Part shown: positions 24,001 to 34,565 of the stretch, piece after piece
Layout: every line of letters starts with the position of its first letter
Numbering within the stretch: the first letter of the stretch is position 1
NCBI GenBank assembly: GCA_034670405.1
Contig: JAXDDX010000012.1
Coordinates: 4,796,501 to 4,860,500, forward strand
Length of the DNA: 64,000 bases
Direction of reading: 5' to 3'
DNA from: Hoplostethus atlanticus
Taxonomy: Eukaryota; Chordata; Actinopteri; Trachichthyiformes; Trachichthyidae
Position numbers and translations under genes: made by a program
Notes under the pieces: model-generated
What the model was told of the DNA's origin: nothing
Database searches by the model: none
The model's input: the letters and a program-made list of their open reading frames with translations, nothing else

Positions 24001-26285
24001 ATTTTCAATTATATTATTGGAGGGTTCAAACTCAGTGAATCCCATAGACAAAGCAATGCTTTCACATCTATTGATTTATATCATACGTTTGGATGATTTG
24101 ATATTGATGGATATTTTTCATTTCCTAAAAGTGAAATGGATGAAATTTGATAGAAGCACCAGAATTCTGTCACATATGAAGAATTACATCTTTGCCCAGG
24201 TCTGCTGCTTACCAAGCCACAGGTGTAAACAGTCCAGCCTTCTGGTTTTGACTTATATTGTTGTTTATCTGGTCACTACTCACCACTACTAATGGGCAGG
24301 CCAAGGAGTTGCCCACTTACAAGGACAATGACTTCATCAATGATGGACAGAAGATCTACATCGATGAGGAGAACAAGAAGATGTTCCTGGAGAAACTTAG
24401 GAAAGATGTGGAGGTATGTATTAAGAATGTCATGGGGGTAAAAAGATGTAGAGCATCTGTTCGCTCAATGGGTAGAGTATGCCACCAACAGTGCCAAGAT
24501 TAGAGGTTTTGCTCCAAATTAATTATGCACTCGTGGTACTGCCAGTAGCTTTTTATCCATGAAATTCAGCAAACATGGGTAATGATTCTTCTAAAGAATC
24601 TGAGGAAAGGTCTGGTGGGCTCTGACTGAAGGTGGAGAAGGTGGAGTGGGTTGGAGATGTATGCAAGTGCAGTGGTAGTGTAGTTCATGTAAGCTATAGA
24701 TGTGTTATATGTTAGCGATGTGTATGCTGTTTATATCTTCATTATCTTCCCCTCACCATCTTTCTCTTCCTCTGGTCCCACACTTTCAACTTCTCCCTCC
24801 TTCCTTTCTCCTCTTCCCTCTCTTCCCACTTCTCCCCAATACCTCCTTGTCCTCCGATCCCCATGCTTCCTCTCCTCCCCTCATACTCAGTTCCTGGCTC
24901 AGCTGAAGCTCATGGACTACAGCCTGCTGGTGGGGATCCACGATGTGGAGCGAGCTGAGCAGGAGGAGGTAGAGAGCGAAGACAACGAGGGTGAAGAGGA
25001 GGGCGAGAGCGACGGGGGGGGCATTGGGACGCCCCCCGACAGTCCCAGCAACACCCTGGACAGCACCAAGCCTCTGTCACCTGGAGAGTTTGATCCCACC
25101 ATTGACGTCTATGCTATCAAAAGCAATGATAGTGAGTGGCAAACAGCATGTCTTTTTCAACCTCTGTATAAAAGAGAGTTGTTGTATGCACTCATATGTC
25201 GTATGTAACTCTTTTAGTTGCTGGCATAATACTGGAATACAATGTCCATGAATAGTAGGTATAGCGCACACTTCATCAGTTAGACTGACTTGTTTCAATT
25301 ATTGTACGTTAAGTTTTAGGCAAATGGTATATTTGAGGCAGGCTTGCCCTTTGCAAAAAAAGCATTACATTTTTTAGCTTTCATCATGAAAAGTTAAAAA
25401 GATAACGAGAGCTCACCTTAGTGGGGGTATTATGCAGATAGATTTTCATCCAGTGAACATTGGTTTTATCTTCCAGGCGCTCCTCGGAAGGAGGTGTACT
25501 TCATGGCCGTCATAGATATCCTGCAGCATTATGATGCCAAGAAGAAGGCTGCCCATGCTGCCAAGACTGTCAAACATGGGGTATGGATCTATGTGCATGA
25601 GTTCTTAAAATGTTCTTAAATAGCTCTGTGGTCGTTTTTTCTAACAAAAAATATAGTTAGCAAAGTATAGAGCAATATGAAATTCCTTGTATTGCATAAA
25701 GAACTAGATTCATAAAACTCAGCGGTAATAGAATTCTGGCATGGACCAGAAATGTGGAGGACTGAGGACCAGTGGTACATTGCAAGCTGCCAGTTGCATA
25801 GAAATGTAATAAGCTATTAACTTTCACAAAGACGGGAACTGTGTGGTTGCGCTGAGTTGATGATTTCAGTTCCTCCTCTAGTTCGTGACAGAGATGTAAG
25901 ATTGTATTAGTCTAAATCTATCCCTAGTCTCATCCTCTATAACACCAGTTGGATTTCTCATGGCAAAATTTCATGGCAGTGAAACAGTTTTCCTCAAGCA
26001 AGTCACCTTCCTCCTCATGTACTCCTACAACTGTTTTATGAGTCTGTATATCCCTTAAAATGCCAATATATTACTAAATGTGTGTGGATTGTACAATGTG
26101 CAATATCGTGAGTAATTTGACTCGCTGTATATACAGCACACAACATATGGTATTGAAAATCCATGTGGTGAACAACATTCGCCTCTGTGTGTGTCCCTCT
26201 ACAGGCTGGAGCTGAGATCTCCACCGTGAACCCAGAGCAGTACTCCAAGAGGTTCTACGATTTCATCACCACTATCCTGTCATAG
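9016..26285 (+). CDS. pip4k2a: Phosphatidylinositol-5-phosphate 4-kinase type-2 alpha, exons 2-10 (5' partial)
   Basis: Lipid kinase that converts PI(5)P to PI(4,5)P2 in cytosol, membranes and nucleus. Coding exons read from splice sites: 9016-9113, 9329-9425, 13414-13566, 15707-15853, 16469-16507, 24300-24413, 24891-25131, 25477-25580, 26205-26285 (stop TAG). Phases join cleanly and give 357 residues, against about 358 for the same part of human PIP4K2A recalled from memory. Landmarks: [10 protein letters not shown] at the exon 2 start, [18 protein letters not shown] (ATP-site lysine region), KYDLK then [13 protein letters not shown] across the exon 5/6 junction, [19 protein letters not shown] followed by an acidic Ser/Gly/Pro insert, and [16 protein letters not shown] near the activation loop. 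The exon encoding roughly the first 48 residues is not in the window. Paralogue choice (2a, not 2b or 2c) rests on residue identity and the spag6-bmi1-commd3 neighbours. Intron sizes run from 215 bp (intron 2) to 7.8 kb (intron 6). Confidence 0.95.
9283..9328 (+). repeat. (GTGTGC)n repeat abutting the exon 3 acceptor
   Basis: A GTGTGC-type repeat runs directly into the acceptor dinucleotide AG at 9327-9328. It replaces the usual polypyrimidine tract of pip4k2a intron 2, which is only 215 bp long. Confidence 0.85.
11150..13160 (+). mobile_element. L2-like (CR1-superclade) LINE, 5'-truncated
   Basis: A 5'-truncated non-LTR retrotransposon in the same orientation as pip4k2a. It has a reverse-transcriptase region, a 3'UTR and a 3' end made of repeated TCTTGAA units (AAAGTTCTTGAATCTTGAA). 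No endonuclease domain is present. The left border is not sharp. The same 3'UTR occurs in reverse at 38389-38625 in spag6 intron 4. L2 versus Rex1 cannot be settled by eye. Confidence 0.85.
11187..12880 (+). pseudogene. LINE reverse transcriptase, frameshifted
   Basis: Reverse-transcriptase motifs appear in order: [14 protein letters not shown], the [19 protein letters not shown] block, [33 protein letters not shown], the catalytic FADD ([11 protein letters not shown]) and the thumb YKYLGVHI. The first frame runs 11187-12677 (496 codons) but leaves register near 12580-12600. The true C-terminus ([16 protein letters not shown], then [14 protein letters not shown] and SFFPQAI) continues in another frame to 12880. 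One small indel is enough to explain this. The copy lacks an endonuclease and is very likely inactive. Confidence 0.85.
13730..14880 (-). mobile_element. Tc1-like DNA transposon, decayed
   Basis: Antisense to pip4k2a. The N-terminal helix-turn-helix part (14464-14700) includes [20 protein letters not shown] and [12 protein letters not shown]. The catalytic part (14156-14482) includes [20 protein letters not shown] and [15 protein letters not shown]. The C-terminal third (13790-14150) is recognisable only through stops and indels. The parts lie in different frames, so no intact transposase remains. Terminal inverted repeats were not clearly located. Confidence 0.85.
14872..14935. repeat. Abundant fish interspersed repeat fragment
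   Basis: Reads TTTTATTTGTATAGCACATT, then ACACAGTATCACAGTGTGCTTTACAT. This is the common teleost phrase 'tttatttgtatagcac ... gtgctttaca'. Only a short piece is present, next to the Tc1 remnant. Confidence 0.5.
15854..16468 (+). other. pip4k2a intron 5
   Basis: 615 bp. The only notable string is CAGCGCCCTCTGTTG near 15965-15979, which reads on the other strand as a CTCF-like CAACAGAGGGCGCTG. A single weak match; function unproven. Confidence 0.5.
16508..24299 (+). other. pip4k2a intron 6
   Basis: The largest intron in the window (7.8 kb). It contains CA tracts near 16620 and 17090, a degraded tRNA-like stretch near 18850-18905 and the exon-like segment at 20085-20192. Nothing else coding was recognised. 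Confidence 0.75.
20085..20192 (+). other. Candidate cassette exon in pip4k2a intron 6
   Basis: A 108-bp segment with all the marks of an exon but no known counterpart. It follows a near-pure pyrimidine tract of about 85 bases ending CTAG (20081-20084) and ends at CAC before the strong donor GTAAGA (20193-20198). Its phase-0 frame is fully open for 36 codons, starting [15 protein letters not shown] and ending [10 protein letters not shown]. The other two forward frames are closed by stops. Exon 6 ends and exon 7 begins in phase 0, so inclusion would add 36 residues between DKEK and AKEL without a shift. The acceptor TAGCAG could also drop the first glutamine. It is CpG-rich compared with flanking intron. 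I do not recognise the peptide and the human protein has no such insert. It could be a chance exon, an alternative exon or part of an unrelated transcript. Confidence 0.35.
24414..24890 (+). other. pip4k2a intron 7
   Basis: 477 bp. Positions 24448-24515 resemble a degraded tRNA-derived SINE head (GCTCAATGGGTAGAGTATGC, then GAGGTTTTGCTCC as a poor B box). The last 100 bases are the CT-rich tract before exon 8. Confidence 0.5.
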
Positions 26286-29200
26286 CCTCCAGGAGTGACA
26301 GGGGTCACAAGGGCACATAGGGAAGGGAGGGCAAGTGGGGAGTAGGGCGGAGAAGAGAAGTGACTGAGAGAAAACCATGGAGAAGCTGATAAGGTGCTGT
26401 GATGGCTTTGTATCACTCTCTCCCTCACCCGTTCTCCTCATCTCTCTCTTTCCTTTCAATGGGGTGCCGCGCTCTGCAGCTGAAAAACATTATTCGTTTA
26501 CATTTAACCTCTCCTCTGTTGAGTTTTGTTTGTTTGTTACTTTGGAGGGTGTGGAAAACAGGTGTCCAAGTTTTTTTTATATAATTTGTTTATTTTTGTC
26601 TGTATGGTTGTTCACTCGGGAATATGGCTTTTTTTTATTGCGTCTAACACAACGTCCCGCACCCCGCATGTGTTGGTTTCTTTCGTTGTTTTGTTTGTCA
26701 TCTTTCCCTTCTGATGTGAGGGGGAAGGTGGGGGAGGGTGTGTCATGTGGTATAGTGTGAGGTCAAGGGGAGGTTAGATTACGGCACAATGTGAGGTCAC
26801 TCTCGCGGTAGGTAGAAGAAGGGTTGAGCCGGATGTAAAAAGGAAGTTCATGTTGAGCCTTGTCTATCGCAATCGCTTCGTTTCAGGAAGTAGGAAGCAG
26901 TCTTCCAATAGGCCAACAGCCAGAACCCACCCAATTGCCATACATGTCCTCAGCCAAACTAATCTTCCCATTTGGGTTCCTCACTCACCACTCATCCGTT
27001 AGACCCTCCCCCCAAACCAACGTCTGTTCCCCTTCCCCAATCATCCTGCCCCATTCACAATTAATGGAACAGACTTCTGGGTTATCTTCTTGCCACACAC
27101 ACACACACACACAAACACACACCTCTCCTCTTCTAAGATAAGGTCAGTTATAGCCACTAAAAAATGATGCTTTTCTATAGCACTAGTTGTGTCTAGGTGT
27201 TTGTGATTGTGCTGCTTTGTCCCTATTGGTTTATACAGCGCTTGTTTGATGTATAGTGGTTAAGAATGATTGAGAGAAAGACAAGTAAATTAGAATTGGA
27301 GAAAGATGGATTTGCGCACACAATTGCAACTGCTCTAATAGTTTCTGAATGAGAATTAAATAAGTCGTTGGGTAGTCCTTGTTTCTGTTCCTTCGGCAGG
27401 GAACAACCCAGAAGTCTTGACACGTTGTGGTGGTTGATGATTGTAACTCCTTGTTATCTTCCTATAGGGTGTCCGTTTGAAACATCAGTAGCCCTTAACT
27501 TTTGTTGCCATCAGCACCTTATATCTAAAATAAAAAATGTTGCACTTTTTATTTGTTGTTAGAGGATTGGAGCTCTTGTTCTGTTACATGCGCTGCAACA
27601 AAAGAACTGTTTTAGAGCAAAAGGAACACAGCTCTCTTAGAATTGAATCTTGGAGGCCCAATCCCAAATCCCACTCCGACGCCATCCTTCACCCATGGGT
27701 ACTTCTGACAGACCTGAAGGGTTTGGATCGGAAGAGTTTACTGCAATATTTGACAGGGCAAGTGAAAGAGGGCTAGTTCCGCTATAGGGCTTACAAACCA
27801 ACCTTTCCAGTGCTTTCAGAAGTGCACCCCTTGTGGTGGGTTTTGGGATCAGGCCTGAGTGTTGTGTTAACAATAGTATGACTGTGCTAGAGCGTCCAGG
27901 GCAGACAGACGACGGTTTACCTCCAGCATCGTACCAGCACACACCCAACGACGGTGTGTGTGTCAGTGTTCCCGGAGAAAAGTCAGAAAGGGAGGGAGGA
28001 AACGGGTGGCAGGAGGTAGGGAAGTGTAGCCGGACATGTAAAGATACTTTAGTTCTTCTAAGTCATTAAGTCACACCAACAGCATTGGTCTCTTCGCTAA
28101 ACTTGGCAGTGAGTCTGTTATTCATTGTTGTTTGTGGTGTTGTTGTTGTTGTTGTTGTTGTTGATGACATTGTTGAAAGGTGGTTTATCTGTGTTCAAAT
28201 TTGGCAGATTTATGCATTGACGTGGTAATAATTTTTTTGTTTCTGTTTTTTTGTATATTTTGCACAAGAGGAAAGGAACCAAATGTTACATATATGATCC
28301 CAATTAGTTGATGTGGTCTTAATAAGGGAAATGCAATATACCTGTATGTAAGTGAGAAGAGTTTGTGCGTGTGATGTTGTGTATCAGTTCTGGATAACCA
28401 ACTAAAACAAGTAACGTCGTCCTCCTTCACTATTCTAACCCATGCAAAAAGCTTCCATCACAGTTTGTTTAGATATCATAGATTATATTCACATTTATAT
28501 TTTTACATTACATTTTAGTCATGAAATACAGAAAAAAAATTACAGTTTAAAAAAAAAAAAAAAACTGCGCCACCCTTGGGAGTGAATGATGGTGCTGTGG
28601 TAAATGAAGAATGATACTGCTTGAATTTGTACAATGCTTACTATAGATGTACTGTAAAAAAAAAAAAAAAATGCATGTTGCAGGACTAAGTTTCTTTTCC
28701 CCTCTCTAGTCTGTGTTGTTGGCTGTTCAAGTCCCCTCTACCTGTATCCTTACACTTTAACCAGATTTGTGTGCTCTCAGCGTAATAGTCAGCCCCTACC
28801 ATGCTTTAAATAACTGTTTCCATTGTATACACTGTGCAAGAGGTGTGCCTTTATACTCCGAAATTATTTAATTTTGTATTTTGTAATCTTTTTTTAAAAC
28901 AAAGGTAAAAGGTTATTTTAATAATAGGGTGTTTACTTTGACATGTATTATTCCCGACTTTATTTTCAACCTCCGCACCAAAATGTGTTCAGATTTGTTA
29001 ATGTTATTCAGTCAAATTGATAAGACCATTGTGACGATTGCGTTTTAAACAACAAAAATGTAAATGGCTGTCTCTAATTTGAAAGTTTGGAGGCTCTGTC
29101 CCTTCGGCTGTGTAAATTCATAAATCTGATCGTTCTGTGTCTACAGGCATCTCTTACCTCCCTCTCAGAGTTGAGACAGCCTCTGTGCTGATGTTAAACC

Positions 29201-32200
29201 CCTTGTTCATTTCCTACGCTAGTCCTGCCTCGGTAGAGAATCTGTGTGTGTGGATGTGCATCGTGGAGTGTGTATGTACACATCTGTGTGACTGTCATGA
29301 TTATGTTTTGTCGTGCTTGTCCTCACAGACTGACAGCTTCCTCCATCTCAGGAGTCTGTCCATGTTGTTTTTATCACATACCAGCTAACTACAGATGTAG
29401 TATCAGATTTCAGATTTGTCCCACTCATTTCTAACAGATTCCTGTTCCCTTCCTTGCACCATTACTTCCACCTTTTTTTGTGTCGCCCTGATCACATCTC
29501 TGAGATTTACCTATCAGCCTGCCTCCTTGCTATCAAAGAGGTTAAAAACTGATAGCTCACCTTTAGTCAGTGGTTAGATGTCATATCTGTGTGCTTTCAC
29601 TAAATGGGCTATTAGTTTGTACTGTCATGTAACTCATACTGTATATAGGATGTCTCGTAAAGAAAACGGGGAATGAGGGAACACAATCAACTTCTAGTCT
29701 GCTTTGCTCTGTTTGGCCCTGGAGGCCTCCTTGTAGTCACAAATGAGCAAGCTCACATAGAACACAGCAATGCATGCTGGGAGAGTTTTTTCTTTGTTTT
29801 GGGAATATTAACTCTGGATCCAGTGTAAAGCAGGCAATGACTATGCCATTTCAAGGACTTTTAACAGATTAAAGACAATAACAACACACACAGGCCTTGC
29901 CGCTGTACTCTGAAATGATTTGTCACTGCTGCTGTAACTTCACCCATGAATGAGGTCCCCCAACCCATAACCTCCCAAAGCTTTTCAACCCCTCCAGCCA
30001 TTGAGCCGCCACCATTATTTTGCCAAAAGCATCGTTCCAATCTGTGCATCCCATCGGCAGTCAAAACTACCCCACGAGCTTGAAGAATATTGTACGGTGT
30101 ATAATGTATCTGTGTTTGTTCGTTTGAATTGAATTTGTTTATTTTTTTAACATGTATTCTGGGAGATGGCGGGAGGTGTGCATCGCTCATATGTGAACAA
30201 CGTGAAAGTTCAGAGCTATGCAAAACAGCTTTGTGTACATGTGGATTATCAAGTGTTAAGGGAATATGAGATTATAAATACACATGACCGGAGGCCAGGA
30301 AACATCTTCAGGGCTGGGATAATTTCCATTGGCCATATATTTAAAAATAAAATAATTTTTAAGGACAAAACAAAATTATTTTGAAAACTCTTAGAAGATA
30401 AGTGAATTTGCATGCAAAACCTAACACATACCAGGCAAAGGAAGTCCCCTTGCAGGTTGTGCTTTGGTCTTGCCATGGCCCCGAGTAATTTTAAGCATTG
30501 CTAAAAGCATTAATTTGAGTGTGTGTGTGTGTGTGTATGTGTGTGTGTTTATTGCTGTCTGATGATGGTGGGAGTCCCCTCTCCGTGGCAGAGAGGCCAA
30601 AATGATGTTTTATGATGTTTATTGATCTACACATATAATGATAATACACTCCATTCCATAAGCATTCACTCAAACCAATTAAAGCACTTGGTCTGCTTAA
30701 CTCAAAGTCTACCTTGGATGTTTTCTTCTTTGTTTATCATTACATGTAAAATGTCCTTTATCATTTTTGTTTTATATGTTATTGGAAATTACATATGCAC
30801 AGGTAGAAGTTGCTCAGGCTCAGAATCATGAAAAAGGATTGACATAAAACCAAACTCTCCCTTTTTACTCTGTACTGAATTAAAACCACATTATCTCTAC
30901 ACAGGATGAAAAAAGCAAGCCTGTTGTTGCATCTGGTATCATAAGATGCAGTGTCTTTTCAACAAATGTAAGAGAAAAAAAGGAAAATAAATCAGTTCAT
31001 TAACTTATATTTTGGATTTTTAAAATGTCAGGGGAGGGAGATGGATACCTAGAGCCTATAACTGAAATGATAAGGGTGTACATTTACCCAAGGGTGGGCT
31101 ATGGTTTTAAAAAAACATTTCCTGAATCAAATGTAAAATAGGAAGATAAAAACTGGGGGATGTTAACTGCTGTGGAAGAAGTGCTTGTGAAGGGTTTTGG
31201 GTGACGTTGTCTTTTCTTTTGCTTTGGATAAATTATTTGGATCAGATTCGCATCTAATCTTGATATAGATATGGAGGGCAAAAATAAAAATATTAGTTCA
31301 ATTTAATTCAGGTTGTTTTTTTCAGGGGGCACCGGGTCGAGGCCTCTTTGAACAGACGAGTGATTGAGATTAATCATGATGAATAGACACAAACAAAATT
31401 CAGCGCGAATAATCGGTTTCTGTTGCAAATTTAAGCAGTTGTCAACAGATTGTCTGTATGGAAATGCATAGGCCAAAAAGGGTGAAACGTGGTTGCATTA
31501 TAACTGATTCCTAGTAAGCGATCAAAATTGCAGCCTGAGTAAACTCAATTTAATTATCATTTTCTATGATGGCGATATGCTTTGAATAATAAATCTCCAT
31601 AATTAAGTGCTATGTAATTTTATAATAGCCCATCATGATGTTTGGGTCAAGATGTTCATTTAATCAAAGAGCCTGAATATCAAAATGTTGAATGTGTTCC
31701 TAGACAAGCAAGACGTCACCTAATACCGTTTTCACGAAAAGATTATAATGCTATGATATAAGTATCACAGCAAAACTATAGATGTAATATCCTGTAAGGA
31801 TATTTAAGTGATGCCATATGAGATAAAATAAATAAATTTAAAAAAACATTAAGCACAATAACACATTGTGAGTATAGGAATATTATAAGAATATTATTCG
31901 TTAGGCATTTTTCTGATGCTGTAAGGAGACGTGCATCAGATTCACAGCCATGAGTTTGTTTTTCTCAAGAATTTGTTCATCCGATACTGCTCACTGCGCT
32001 CCTGGTGCTTTCATCAGCTTATATAATTACTCACTTTGAGTGGTAAATAAAATGATGGGAGAACTATGACGTCCAGTCGGTGATTATCAGAAGGTAAAAA
32101 ACATATCCATTTTATTCTCAGAATCATTGCCAAATGTGTTTTGTTTCCTTATGGTGCCCTATCCTTCCATAACTCACATCACTTTGATACTCCTTTACAG

Positions 32201-33493
32201 TAGATATATACAGATAGATATGGATTTACGTCAAACGTTTTCACTCACACTGGAAATACACACTGATCCAGAAAAGAGATAAAGCGTCATCTCACGGTGC
32301 GTTGAGAAGAATCACCGTTAGAGATGTGTGTGTTGATGGTGATATGAATGTTACTGGGTCTCATCAAGATCCAACTCAAGGTGTCAAATTTCCAGATGGG
32401 AACAAACTCGCTGTTTATCGCCTAAACTATATCCTTATAATCTCTAATTCGGTGAAGTAATTGGTTAATTTCATAATCCGCTATTTATTGCCTTTAAAAC
32501 GACAGGACGTCGCGTCACCATAAGCAATTACGCACGTGGGGGCGTAAGAATAGGGCTGATATTATTTATGAATATTGTTTTTTTTTTTTTTTTTACACAT
32601 TAGTATTTTAAATGTTCACAAATTATAGGCGGTGGCACAGCATCAGCTCGTCGGATGAAAGTGTGAACAGTAAGTATGGTATCCATAATAGACAACTGAT
32701 TCAACACACTGATTCTGGATTATGGAACATTTACATGTTATGCTATGTTATGCTTTGGATTCCCTTTTGTTTTGTAATTTGTACATTAAATGAAAGACTC
32801 TAAATATCAGTATTTTCATATATCCGCCCACAATGACAAAGTCGCAATATTGTTTTTTGGCAGAACCTGAAAATAATATATATTATACATATATATTTAT
32901 ATTGGCTGCTGTGAAAGTAGAACGCTAAACTTTTCCCTGTTAAGGCTAAAAACACAGCAAGATATTAACGAGTCATTTAGTCTCTTATTAATAATAAAAA
33001 AGTGAAAAATCCTTCCAGTGTAGGGGAGTTAATCACACTTGTTTCCACTGCAGTTTCACTTGTTTATATTTTCTAGAAATAAGTGTCAGTATCTTGAAAC
33101 AATGCACAATGATGCAGATCGCTGCAACAGTGTCGACAAAAGGAAATTCTTCAGTTGATCTGCATGTAGTCATGTAGCTCGATTTGACCAGAGCTGTTTC
33201 AGATGTGAGCGAGTTTCAAATCGGATCCCGAAAATATCCCACTCGACTGTGTAGACAGTAAGGGGGGGAAATCAGATGGTCCACATCTGGTCAGAAGATC
33301 CGTTTTTTGGGGGGAGGGTGTAAATCCAGCCAAAACACCGTCTGATCTTTACTGCGGTGAGAGGGAGAGCCATATTTTCACCGTCAGTACAATGTGGAGA
33401 ACAAGCAGAGACAACCCTGCAGACAATAAACAAAGACCGGGTCGCCATGTGCACCGCAGCTGCTGCTCAACAGGAAGCTGGTGGGGGGAACGG

Positions 33494-33507
33494 CCGCCAG
33501 GGGGCAG
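33494..33507 (+). promoter_or_regulatory. CTCF-like site
   Basis: CCGCCAGGGGGCAG matches the core of the vertebrate CTCF motif closely. It lies about 1.06 kb downstream of the spag6 stop, in the space between two convergent genes, where a boundary site would be plausible. Binding is an inference from one motif. Confidence 0.5.
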
Positions 33508-33769
33508 TCTAACACCTGAAACCACAGCACAGACACAGATTCAATACTACATCTGTTGATTGCGTAGTTCTCTCCTAACCACGATAGGTTGTTGTTTTTA
33601 TGGCGTTTATGTGCTGTTGATATCAGACTAATCACCATGGAAACCCAGTGACGGGCAAATACAAGGATAAGATGAGTTTGCCTCTATGCAATAGTCCAAA
33701 ACCATCAGTTGGTCTGTAGTGGAGGATTGGAGATGTTCGCTATTTACAAAAGTTAAATATTTTGTTGGG

Positions 33770-33960
33770 TTCAAGCCCCCATGCTAGCAAGTGTCCACCC
33801 CTGCTGAAGTGTCTTTGAGCAAGGCACTGAATCCCTACCAGCTGCTGGAGTGCTGTTCAGTGGCTGACCCTGACCTCTGACCTCCCTGCTGGAGTGGCAA
33901 GTGAGAAACGAATTTCCCTACAGGGATTCGTTACATATCATATTTTCATTATTTGCAAAA
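33770..33960. repeat. SINE-like interspersed repeat, degraded
   Basis: Includes TTTGAGCAAGGCACTGAATC, CCAGCTGCTGGAGTGCTG and CGAATTTCCCTACAGGGATT, phrases common to an abundant fish interspersed repeat. The ends were not defined. Confidence 0.4.
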
Positions 33961-34565
33961 GATGTGTACCCGAATAATGCAGAAGTTGTCATGTTGGCAT
34001 TATAAGTAGTTCTTCCTCTCACAAAATATTGTCTGTCCAATATGGAACATTATTTTAGGAGGAGGCAACCCAGTAGTTTCTTAAGATAGTGTCCTTTATT
34101 TCACCTTCAGGGTAATCTGATAAAATTGTGTATTTGCACAATTTTATTTTGTTTCAAATCCCCCCACAAATGTCTGTAAACTGCTTAAAATATATATATA
34201 TATATATATATAAAAAAGAAAGTCCTATATAAAATGAAACTCAAAATAATATAAAGTATTTAGTAAAAAATAAGACTTGGTGATCAATTTCAAATAGTTT
34301 CAGATAGTCTCTCACATAGGGCATATAGTTATAATACTGGCATATATCCTACCCACTCATAATCCATACGAGCTGTATGCAATTCCTTGCAACATGCATC
34401 TGCTGACAGTAAAACAGGACACAAAACAAAAGACAGGCAATACAAATGCAGTACAAAAAGACACACAAAACAGCTCTGTGATAAAATTGCTTAAATTTAC
34501 TGTCAAGACATACTTTAATCTTCATAGTAACGTGGTGATGAGATGCAGACTGATCTGAGCTGATG

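Larger units (their letters stand above)
26286..34565. other. pip4k2a 3'UTR and convergent intergenic space to spag6
   Basis: pip4k2a (+) and spag6 (-) end towards each other across 8.3 kb. The first part must be pip4k2a 3'UTR. AATAAA occurs at 27529-27534 and ATTAAA near 29868, but the true cleavage site cannot be fixed. Simple repeats include (GTT)n at 28138-28163, poly-A runs near 28550 and 28655, and GT tracts near 30520. AT-rich, repeat-free sequence at 31300-31700 has homeobox-type TAATTA motifs. A CTCF-like core lies at 33494 and a SINE-like stretch at 33770-33960. No coding exon recognised. Confidence 0.6.
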
